Virus record (IMG/VR): IMGVR_UViG_3300025674_000009 | Location: 1 to 37,199 of that record | Strand: one strand, 5' to 3' | DNA: 37,199 nucleotides | DNA from: a virus | In this document: piece by piece, positions 6,768-13,467 of the stretch | Layout: each line of letters begins with the position of its first letter | Position numbering within the stretch: the first letter of the stretch is position 1 | Translations under genes and position numbers: made by a program | The notes under the pieces: generated by a model | Database searches by the model: none | What the model was told of the DNA's origin: nothing | The model's input: the letters and a program-made list of their open reading frames with translations, nothing else

Positions 6768-7790
6768 ATGGCAGATACAGAATTAACCGAGGCTTCGGGT
6801 ACGACAACGGAAGCAGAAATACAACCAACGCAAAGCATTACAACCCTTGAGGAGTTGACAGCATCGTTTGTCGACAAAGTAGAGGAGAGTGAAGCGAAAC
6901 AGGAATCTGAAGTGGAGCCGGGTCCCGAGACCACAACCGCAGACGCAGATACCGACCAGGATAAAGATGTTCTTTTACAGTCAACCGAGTCTGAGGAATC
7001 AGAGGAGGAAACGGAGGAGATAGCTGAAGAGGAAGAGGAAACAGAGGACGAAGCTGAACCGCCCAAAGCTGTTGGCAAACTGCTTAAACAAGTCAATAAA
7101 CTGACTGCTCGAGCAAAAACCGCCGAAGAAACAGCCGAAGCATTACAAGCTCAGATTGAAGCCTTAAAATCCAATCCGCAGAAGCAATCGGAACCCAGTC
7201 AGCCAGCCTTGGAAGAAGTCCAAGATTTTCAATCATTGGAAACTTTACGAAAGGAAGCACTTGCCGCCAAAAAATTTGCACTGCATCACATTGGCAAGGA
7301 TTTTGTGGAAGTCGATGGGAGAGAGTATTCGGATGATGATATCCGGAACATTCTTACACAGGCAGACGAATACCTGACCGAGAAGATCCCCGAAAGGGCA
7401 CAATATCTTCAGTCAGCCGCACAATGGCAACAGGATACGATTAATGCTCATCCGTGGATTTCGGACAAAGTGGATACCGACCAAGCTGAAGAACGCCGTG
7501 GCGTTTTTAACCAGTTAAAGAGTCAATATTCAAATGTTCTGAACTCCCTACCGAATGGCGATTTTATTGCCGCCACACTCGTAAGAGGGGTGGAAGCGAT
7601 TAAAGCGGATCAGGCGGCCAAGACGGCCAAGCCGAAAGCCAAGAAGGTAGCCAAAGCACCTCCCCCAACGATGGGTGATTCAAGCCCACCGATTCAAACT
7701 TCAGCCACTCGAAAGACTGCAAATAAACAAAAGATTTTGGAGCGTAAAATCCTCTCGGCAAATGATCTAGCCGCATTTCTAGCGGAATAA
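6768..7790 (+). CDS. Scaffolding protein
   Basis: A 340-aa protein between portal and major capsid, the usual scaffold position. The N-terminal 110 residues are extremely acidic and low-complexity (runs such as ESEEETEEIAEEEEETEDEA). A coiled-coil segment follows (residues about 105-135, LLKQVNKLTARAKTAEETAE), then a helical middle and a basic C-terminal region (KTAKPKAKKVAKAPPP) that could contact the capsid shell. Acidic N-terminus plus basic C-terminus is the classic scaffold layout. It would direct prohead assembly and then leave. Confidence 0.82.
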   Translation: MADTELTEASGTTTEAEIQPTQSITTLEELTASFVDKVEESEAKQESEVEPGPETTTADADTDQDKDVLLQSTESEESEEETEEIAEEEEETEDEAEPPKAVGKLLKQVNKLTARAKTAEETAEALQAQIEALKSNPQKQSEPSQPALEEVQDFQSLETLRKEALAAKKFALHHIGKDFVEVDGREYSDDDIRNILTQADEYLTEKIPERAQYLQSAAQWQQDTINAHPWISDKVDTDQAEERRGVFNQLKSQYSNVLNSLPNGDFIAATLVRGVEAIKADQAAKTAKPKAKKVAKAPPPTMGDSSPPIQTSATRKTANKQKILERKILSANDLAAFLAE

Positions 7791-7824
7791 AATTTATAAA
7801 ACTTCAAAATAAGGACTCAAGAAA

Positions 7825-8856
7825 ATGGCTCTCGCAACTTCCTATAATGTAACCGCCAATAAAGGCGCTCAAACCAACCTCGAAAATGTTTTAAAGACTG
7901 TAGAACCGACAGAAACACCTCTGTATTCTACTCTTTCCCAATCCGCCGCTCCAAAGGCAACTTTAAATGAGTGGCTCGTGGACTCGCTTGCAAATCCCGA
8001 AATCGGTGGAACTATCGATGGCGTTGATTTGACACTCTCTGCTGGTGGAAGCACTTTTGCAAACTTAATAGATACTCGTGAAAGGCTCGGAAATCGGATA
8101 CAAACTTTCCGTGATTTGTTTGCAGTATCAAGACAAGCCGAGATGGTCGATGTCGCTCCTGGCGGATCTCTTTTTGCGGCTTCACAGGCTAAAAGTTTAT
8201 TGCAGTTAAAACGCTCAATCGAGACTGGTATTGGATCAGGTAACGACCAATCCGTTGGATCAAGTTCTGCCGCCGCTAAGATGTGTGGACTTGGTATATG
8301 GTCAGATCCGACTGCGACTGGAAATACTTTCGATACAAGTGCTAAACAAGCATTTCGTGCAGTAAGTGGTTCTCGTGTAAGTCTTGCAAGTTTGACTGAA
8401 TCTGCTTTCCGTGGATTACTCCAAGCTGTTTACACTGCCGCCGGTTCTAAAGGTACATATAACCTTTTCTGCGGCCCAGCAGTAATGAACAAAATTACTG
8501 ATTACACTCGTTCAACAGTTGCTGATGGTAACTTTAGCTTTGATCAGGATGTAAGTGGTAAAACTCTTGTTCGTTCGATCCTCACTTATGTTTCAGACTA
8601 TTCAACTATAAATATTATACCGGACCTCTTCTTAGGTCGTGTGGATGGTTCTGCAAGTGGTACTGATACAGTTGAGGGTACAGTTAACACAGATCGTGGT
8701 TACTTAATACCAGGTGATGACACTGTTAGCTTGAAGTTCTTGGAGGGCATCACAATTCAGGATCTTCCTGACAATGGTGCTGGAAAACGCGCATTCTCTG
8801 AGGCGATGCTTACCTTGAGGGTGACGAATCCAAGAGCATTGGGTAGTATAGTTTAA
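7825..8856 (+). CDS. Major capsid protein
   Basis: A 343-aa protein directly after the scaffold and before a strong terminator. Motifs include TPLYSTLSQSAAPKATLNEW, RERLGNRIQTFRDLFAVSRQ and a beta-rich C-terminus ending EAMLTLRVTNPRALGSIV. This pattern resembles the HK97-fold coat proteins of the SU10-like/DUF5309 type that I know from podoviruses (family number from memory). Codon use is smoother than in neighbouring genes (many GGT, CGT, ACT), as expected for the most highly expressed gene. Confidence 0.88.
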   Translation: MALATSYNVTANKGAQTNLENVLKTVEPTETPLYSTLSQSAAPKATLNEWLVDSLANPEIGGTIDGVDLTLSAGGSTFANLIDTRERLGNRIQTFRDLFAVSRQAEMVDVAPGGSLFAASQAKSLLQLKRSIETGIGSGNDQSVGSSSAAAKMCGLGIWSDPTATGNTFDTSAKQAFRAVSGSRVSLASLTESAFRGLLQAVYTAAGSKGTYNLFCGPAVMNKITDYTRSTVADGNFSFDQDVSGKTLVRSILTYVSDYSTINIIPDLFLGRVDGSASGTDTVEGTVNTDRGYLIPGDDTVSLKFLEGITIQDLPDNGAGKRAFSEAMLTLRVTNPRALGSIV

Positions 8857-8893
8857 GTTTATATAGTTTCATCTATATTTGATTAGTGTGGTG

Positions 8894-8940
8894 GGGGGAT
8901 CGAGTTTCTTTTGGTTAGCTCGGTCCCCCTTTTTCTTTTT
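8894..8940 (+). terminator. Strong intrinsic terminator after the capsid gene
   Basis: GGGGGATCGAG (8894-8904) pairs with CTCGGTCCCCC (8919-8929): 11 pairs including one G-U, with a 14-base loop. It is followed at once by TTTTTCTTTTT. The site would stop or thin out transcription after the coat gene, so that downstream tail genes are made in smaller amounts. Confidence 0.88.
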
Positions 8941-8946
8941 TAAAAT

Positions 8947-9255
8947 ATGAGTCTTAATATAATAGTAAGAGGCGGTAAGAGAAGTGGTGGGATGTCCGGC
9001 GAGGAAATGGCTCACTACTTATCGAAAAAAGTTGAGCGGGATGCCGAGCGTGAAAAAGCTGGCTATCGTAAACGCTCATTGGAAACACGCAAGGCCGCCC
9101 AACAGGTAAAAGGTTCGGGTGACTTTCGTTTAGTCTCAGCAATCGACTCAGCTACTTTTTTAAGACATGAACAGGAACGACCTGGTTGTATGTCCGATTC
9201 GGAATACCGCCGTGATTTCGCAAAAAAGAATCCCGAGACAGTCATTGGATCGTGA
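8947..9255 (+). CDS. Basic protein of unknown function
   Basis: A 102-aa, Arg/Lys-rich protein right after the terminator. MSLNIIVRGGKRSGGMSGEE and a central charged helix (KKVERDAEREKAGYRKRSLE) are visible. The C-terminus ends near YRRDFAKKNPETVIGS. No family recognised. Position between capsid and connector suggests a head-completion or internal protein. Its stop overlaps the GTG of the next gene. Confidence 0.65.
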   Translation: MSLNIIVRGGKRSGGMSGEEMAHYLSKKVERDAEREKAGYRKRSLETRKAAQQVKGSGDFRLVSAIDSATFLRHEQERPGCMSDSEYRRDFAKKNPETVIGS

Positions 9256-9890
9256 GAACTGTAACCTACACCGAGCTTAAAAATAGATTCACTTCGGCAA
9301 TCGGAGTGGACTCTTTACTTTCGGTCGAGGAAACAGCATTTAAGAACTCATTAAATGATCGGGTCAAGGGAGCATGGACACGGGCACAGTGGCCGGAATT
9401 GATGACACTGAAAGAAAAATCAGTGGCGGCAATTACCTCGCCATTGGTTGCGGATAAAGCGGTTCAGATCGACAATGACTCGGACATCATGGATGTCTTT
9501 GCGGTTTTTAATAAAAACCCATTGGCGGATCGTCAGGCTATTAAATTAGATTATCAATTAATCAATGGGTATTTGATTTTAAAAGCGGATGCCAATGACA
9601 CATCTGTATTCGTTCAGGGTAACCAGGTAACCCCGTCAAGCTACGGTGATGGAGTTGGAGAGACTTCAACACTTCCAAGATTCCTCGAGCGTTACTTACT
9701 ACTCGCAACTGTTGCAGATTTTTACAAGGCAGATGGCCAATTGGAAAAAGCGGTCCAACAGGAGCAGATGGCAGAAGAAACCCTAGCCCTAGAAATCGAC
9801 CGAGTCGAGAGGCTGGAGGGAATGAATAAAATATCGGTCAATACATACCCGAGCTACAGCTTCGGAGTAAACATTTTAACAACAACATAA
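9252..9890 (+). CDS. Putative head-tail connector/adaptor protein
   Basis: A 212-aa protein starting at a GTG that overlaps the previous stop. The early helical segment LNDRVKGAWTRAQWPELMTL resembles the W-rich helix of head-completion adaptors. A beta-rich centre (VQIDNDSDIMDVFAVFNKNP) and a helical C-terminus (YLLLATVADFYKADGQLEKA) follow. Location after capsid and before fibre and tail genes supports an adaptor linking the portal ring to the tail. Assigned by pattern and order, not by a certain family match. Confidence 0.6.
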   Translation: MRTVTYTELKNRFTSAIGVDSLLSVEETAFKNSLNDRVKGAWTRAQWPELMTLKEKSVAAITSPLVADKAVQIDNDSDIMDVFAVFNKNPLADRQAIKLDYQLINGYLILKADANDTSVFVQGNQVTPSSYGDGVGETSTLPRFLERYLLLATVADFYKADGQLEKAVQQEQMAEETLALEIDRVERLEGMNKISVNTYPSYSFGVNILTTT

Positions 9891-9895
9891 TTATT

Positions 9896-10156
9896 ATGGG
9901 ACTAGGATCAGTAAATATCGGAAATGCTATGGGAGCGGGCGGAAGTTTATACGCTAATGATACAGCCGCTCACACTGGAAATTTCACATCAATTCAATTC
10001 ACCGAGGACTCTGTTCTTTCGGCATACACCGGTAAGGTTGAGAATGTATCTGCATTAATTTCGGATGCTACATCCTTCGCACAGGGTCAGGTAATTTACG
10101 GCGAATGCACCAGCTTCACTTTAGCGAGCGGAGCCTGTTTAGCCTATAAAGAATAA
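9896..10156 (+). CDS. Small Gly/Ala-rich structural protein
   Basis: An 86-aa protein: MGLGSVNIGNAMGAGGSLYA, then a beta-rich domain (NFTSIQFTEDSVLSAYTGKV) that looks like a small head-decoration or fibre-base domain. Start lacks a Shine-Dalgarno and sits in an ATTATTATG context. Next gene overlaps its stop (TAATG). Role inferred only from composition and neighbours. Confidence 0.6.
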   Translation: MGLGSVNIGNAMGAGGSLYANDTAAHTGNFTSIQFTEDSVLSAYTGKVENVSALISDATSFAQGQVIYGECTSFTLASGACLAYKE

Positions 10157-10305
10157 TGCCCTTTAACTGTCTAGGACTTCTTATAGGTGACACCGATGCG
10201 GACAACGCAGTCGGACCAGTGCCTGTTGTAAACAATGCTTTGCTTACTGAGTCTAGGGCATTCTTGCAGACCGAAGACGGATCTTATCTTCAATTTGAAT
10301 TTTAA
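10156..10305 (+). CDS. 49-aa peptide of unknown function
   Basis: MPFNCLGLLIGDTDADNAVG through to TEDGSYLQFEF. The start overlaps the previous stop (TAATG), and only five bases separate its stop from the next start, so it fits the chain of genes. Small hydrophobic/acidic peptide with a beta-like tail; likely a minor structural or chaperone-like peptide. No family known to me. Confidence 0.5.
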   Translation: MPFNCLGLLIGDTDADNAVGPVPVVNNALLTESRAFLQTEDGSYLQFEF

Positions 10306-10310
10306 ATATT

Positions 10311-10931
10311 ATGGCTAATTCACGCATATCCTCACTTTCATCACTTGGTGCAACCCCGAACACGGCTGACATCATTCCGATTACCGATGTGTCAGACACG
10401 ACCGGTTCGCCTCAAGGGACAACCAAAAAGGTAACAGTTGCAAACCTAGTGGCGGCCGCTCCGCAAGGAGATCTCCAGGCATCCAATAATTTATCTGATG
10501 TTGCTAGTGCCGGAGCTTCGAGAAATAACTTAGGGTTGGGAGATGCGGCCACAAAGACAGTTGGAACTGCGGATACAAATGTACTAGCAGTTTCTAGCGG
10601 CACAGTCGATTTAGGCGGGAATAAAATTGAAGACTTTGATGCCAGCATTAACGATCAAACAGACAATTACACTTTGTTAGCTAGTGATAATGGTAAAGTC
10701 GTAGTTATGAATAAAGCATCAGCAGTAACTGTTACAGTTCCTAGCGGATTGGGTGCTGGGTTTAATTGTTCTTTCGTACAGAAAGGTGCAGGTCAAGTTA
10801 GCTTTAGTGCATCTAGTACTACCATTAACAACAGACAGTCCCACACGAAGATCAATGCTCAGTACGGAGTAGCTAGTTTATTAGCTTATGCCGATGACAC
10901 TTTCGTACTTGCTGGAGACACCGCTTCCTAA
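10311..10931 (+). CDS. Fibre or head-fibre protein
   Basis: A 206-aa protein. N-terminal module SSLGATPNTADIIPITDVSD, then the phage-fibre repeat LQASNNLSDVASAGASRNNL, which is typical of trimeric tail fibres, then a beta-rich C-terminal module (DNYTLLASDNGKVVVMNKAS, VTVTVPSGLGAGFNCSFVQK) found in many phage structural proteins. Ser, Thr, Ala and Gly dominate. Likely a virion surface fibre, first of three consecutive surface proteins. Confidence 0.72.
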   Translation: MANSRISSLSSLGATPNTADIIPITDVSDTTGSPQGTTKKVTVANLVAAAPQGDLQASNNLSDVASAGASRNNLGLGDAATKTVGTADTNVLAVSSGTVDLGGNKIEDFDASINDQTDNYTLLASDNGKVVVMNKASAVTVTVPSGLGAGFNCSFVQKGAGQVSFSASSTTINNRQSHTKINAQYGVASLLAYADDTFVLAGDTAS

Positions 10932-10933
10932 GA

Positions 10934-11539
10934 ATGTTCGTTCTTCCCACATTTGGTTTAGGAGTCATAGGTAGTCCTACAGTACCACCTGAGACTTTTG
11001 ATACTGCTACCTTGAGTAATGGAGGTAATGGTGCTGGTAATGATAACACTCTGACTTTCACAGTTAATCCATCTGCATCTATTAGTGCTGGTGCTACTTT
11101 AACTATAACTGGACTTACAGGATCGCAGACAGCAGATAATGCTTCATTGACAGTCGGAGGTGCTGGTGCGGCAATATTTGGATCAAGTGCAGATTGGACT
11201 CAATCAAGTGGTACATTAGTTCTTACAGTTGCTGGAGGTCAAAGCGTACCAACAGGTTCAAATACTGTAATTACTTTTACTCTGACTAACCCAGCTTCAG
11301 CAAGTGCTGGTGTCACAGGAATTACTTTAGCATCTAGTGGCTTTATAACTGCTGATATTAGCGGAACATTCTTAAATGCGATAACGCTGTTTAATGTAAC
11401 GACAAGAGATACCGAGGCTAACATTAAAGCAAGCACACCAACTAATCCGAGTGGAGAAGTTAACATTGCTTATGGAACAGATACTAATGATTTTTATATT
11501 TGGGACGGAAGTGCCTGGTACATTTTCAATAACGACTAA
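10934..11539 (+). CDS. Ig-like surface protein with C-terminal WDGSAWY module
   Basis: A 201-aa Ser/Thr/Gly/Ala-rich protein. Residues about 25-140 look like an Ig/cadherin-type beta sandwich (DNTLTFTVNPSASISAGATL). The last 30 residues (GTDTNDFYIWDGSAWYIFNN) match a short module also found at the N-terminus of the next protein. It is probably a virion surface or adhesion protein. Codon use (AAT, ACT, TCA, GCT) is more AT-ending than in the flanking assembly genes. Confidence 0.65.
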   Translation: MFVLPTFGLGVIGSPTVPPETFDTATLSNGGNGAGNDNTLTFTVNPSASISAGATLTITGLTGSQTADNASLTVGGAGAAIFGSSADWTQSSGTLVLTVAGGQSVPTGSNTVITFTLTNPASASAGVTGITLASSGFITADISGTFLNAITLFNVTTRDTEANIKASTPTNPSGEVNIAYGTDTNDFYIWDGSAWYIFNND

Positions 11540-11544
11540 TAGCT

Positions 11545-12474
11545 ATGCCTACTACAATTCCAACAACAACTTCATCCACTCGTCCAGGTAGTCCCTCGGC
11601 AGGTGATGCTTACTTTGAAACAGATACTAAGAACTACATCATTTATGACGGTTCTAATTGGTATGTCTATAACTACGATGAAACGACTGCCTTTAGTAAC
11701 ACGCTGTCACTTAGTTTCGATGGAGGGGATGACTTAGAAACTACTTACAATGCATCGACTAGCACCTTTAGTGTAAGTTTTTGGATCAAGGCATCATCAG
11801 GTACAAGTATGACACTTGGTATTGCTAGTGGAAATAATTCAGTAGGTTTTCAAGGTCCAGGGATGCTTACATCTACTACGGTTGGGAATGGTTTTCTTAT
11901 AGGGTGGAAAGGTTATAGCACAGGACACGCACCAGCAGGACTTGGAGGAACAAATGCTGCTTTAGATATATTGGACGGTGAGTGGCATCACTTGGCTTAT
12001 ACCATAAACGGAACTTCCATTAAACTTTACAAAGATGGAGGAGATGCCGCTATTAATTCAAGTAATCCATCGAATACACAGGGTTCTCCATTCGGTTCAA
12101 TGACCGCAAGTACAGCTTTAAGTGGAGCAGGGTTTAGTTCAGGTTACCCTTTCACGATTGGAAGTTTATTGAACGGCTACTTTTTTACAGGTAAAATGGA
12201 TGAACTAGCTATTTTTGAGAGTGAACTTTCGGGGTCAGATGTTTCAGATATTTATAACTCAGGCGTACCGAACGATGTTGGATCACAGGGATTAAACCTT
12301 TCACCAAGTGCTTACTTTAGAATGGGTGACGGAGCAAGTGATACAAATAGTTCAGGTGGTACACCTAGTAATACTGACTCAGTAGGTACAGTTACTTCTT
12401 TAGTCGGTGGATATACAGCCACTAATGGCTCGGCTACACAAAAACCAACCTATTCAAATGATGTACCAAGCTAA
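11545..12474 (+). CDS. LamG/concanavalin A-like adhesin
   Basis: A 309-aa protein. The N-terminal module GDAYFETDTKNYIIYDGSNW is like the end of the preceding protein. From residue about 55 comes a LamG/ConA-type lectin domain: FSVSFWIKASSGTSMTLGIA, the hallmark GEWHHLAYTINGTSIKLYKD and TGKMDELAIFESELSGSDVS. Such domains bind glycans, so this is a strong candidate receptor-binding protein. The start is in the frame chain after the previous stop but not in the same frame, so the two are not a simple broken gene. Confidence 0.8.
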   Translation: MPTTIPTTTSSTRPGSPSAGDAYFETDTKNYIIYDGSNWYVYNYDETTAFSNTLSLSFDGGDDLETTYNASTSTFSVSFWIKASSGTSMTLGIASGNNSVGFQGPGMLTSTTVGNGFLIGWKGYSTGHAPAGLGGTNAALDILDGEWHHLAYTINGTSIKLYKDGGDAAINSSNPSNTQGSPFGSMTASTALSGAGFSSGYPFTIGSLLNGYFFTGKMDELAIFESELSGSDVSDIYNSGVPNDVGSQGLNLSPSAYFRMGDGASDTNSSGGTPSNTDSVGTVTSLVGGYTATNGSATQKPTYSNDVPS

Positions 12475-12486
12475 TTTAATACTATT

Positions 12487-12744
12487 ATGAAATATATTTT
12501 ATACAGTACAGAAGAAGAGTGGGATGCAAGTAACGATGCTATGAATACTTTCTTTGGTTTACCTGACAGCCACGGAAACGAAAGGTACGCTGAAATTTCA
12601 CAAGTTACTAACGAGGATAATTCTGACTATGGAAAGTATATTTTTCCTGTCACCACTCAAGGTAGCTTCATCACAATAGATAAATTCAATGTAACCGAGA
12701 TGGTAGAATTTGATCCTACCTGGTCACCACCTGACCCTGAGTAA
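12487..12744 (+). CDS. Small acidic protein following the adhesin
   Basis: An 85-aa protein (MKYILYSTEEEWDASNDAMN to FDPTWSPPDPE), acidic with aromatic residues. It resembles in placement the small chaperone or tip proteins found after fibre genes, but I see no family signature. The start has no Shine-Dalgarno (ATACTATTATG context). The final codon overlaps the next start (TAATG). Confidence 0.58.
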   Translation: MKYILYSTEEEWDASNDAMNTFFGLPDSHGNERYAEISQVTNEDNSDYGKYIFPVTTQGSFITIDKFNVTEMVEFDPTWSPPDPE

Positions 12745-13205
12745 TGGCGACTGAGGAAAAAGAGGCGATAGATTTAGTACTTTTACTGAGCATTGCCGTT
12801 TTTTTATTTACTGGTTGTAGCGTTCGGTCTACTTACCCAACGCTGGGTGGTATAGTTGGCGGAGGAGCTGGCAGTTTAGGTGGACCAGGTACTGCGGCCT
12901 TGGGTGCGGGTGCGGGCGTTTTAGCCGGCGAAGCATTAAAAAATAAAGATGCACTGATCGAAGCAGAAGAAACAATTGATGCCCTTACGCATGGAGATGT
13001 TTCTGCTCTTGTTGCTCAAGGGATGGCGGAGCATCAAAGCGGTTTTGCTGAATTTACTTCCTACATAAAACGCATTCTAATTGGAGCGGCAATAGTCCTC
13101 GGATGCTATTTAGCGATACCCATATTTGTCGCAAAAAGATGTGCAAAGACTGAGGTTACAAAATCAAATACAAGAGTTCCTTTCCGGCCTTCCGACCTAA
13201 AATGA
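12744..13205 (+). CDS. Membrane or lipoprotein-like lysis-region protein
   Basis: A 153-aa protein with an N-terminal hydrophobic segment (residues about 10-24) ending FLFTGC. Cys25 could be lipidated, although the lipobox has Phe at -3 and the N-terminus is acidic, so export is uncertain. A Gly-rich segment (GGIVGGGAGSLGGPGTAALG) and a clear C-terminal transmembrane helix (ILIGAAIVLGCYLAIPIFVA) followed by basic residues are visible. Adjacent to two tiny membrane proteins. Spanin or holin partner are possible roles. Confidence 0.65.
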   Translation: MATEEKEAIDLVLLLSIAVFLFTGCSVRSTYPTLGGIVGGGAGSLGGPGTAALGAGAGVLAGEALKNKDALIEAEETIDALTHGDVSALVAQGMAEHQSGFAEFTSYIKRILIGAAIVLGCYLAIPIFVAKRCAKTEVTKSNTRVPFRPSDLK

Positions 13206-13318
13206 AAAACTTAATCTTACTAAAAGAAAAATTTAAAACTCTGACAAATCGGGGAAAGATGGTAACTCTGTTCGTTGGTTTAGTAATTATCATTTTCGTA
13301 CTAGACTGCTTGTTCTAA
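13202..13318 (+). CDS. 38-aa single-pass membrane peptide
   Basis: Basic N-terminal half (MKNLILLKEKFKTLTNRGKM) followed by one transmembrane helix (VTLFVGLVIIIFVLDCLF) reaching the C-terminus. It overlaps both neighbours by four bases and one base, which supports translation. Its position between the lipoprotein-like and holin-like genes suggests part of the lysis cassette. Confidence 0.55.
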   Translation: MKNLILLKEKFKTLTNRGKMVTLFVGLVIIIFVLDCLF

Positions 13319-13467
13319 TGATTGATCGAGCATCAGTATTAGGGATGAGCGGAACAGCGGCCACCTTTGGTCTGTCTACCTTTGACTCAATGATCGGAAT
13401 AGCGGTTGGCCTGGTGACATTGGTCTATATGTCGATCAAACTTTATCAGGAGGTAAAGAAGAAATGA
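13318..13467 (+). CDS. Holin-like small membrane protein
   Basis: A 49-aa protein with a short amphipathic N-terminal segment, a transmembrane helix (IGIAVGLVTLVYMSIKLYQE) and a basic C-terminus (KK). This is the layout of small class II/III phage holins that breach the inner membrane. It starts on the last base of the previous stop and ends overlapping the next gene. No endolysin is recognisable next to it or elsewhere. Confidence 0.6.
   Translation: MIDRASVLGMSGTAATFGLSTFDSMIGIAVGLVTLVYMSIKLYQEVKKK

Noticed and set aside
11540-11544. Ig-like protein and LamG adhesin as one frameshifted gene
   Set aside because: The second protein has its own ATG and begins with a copy, not a continuation, of the module that ends the first.
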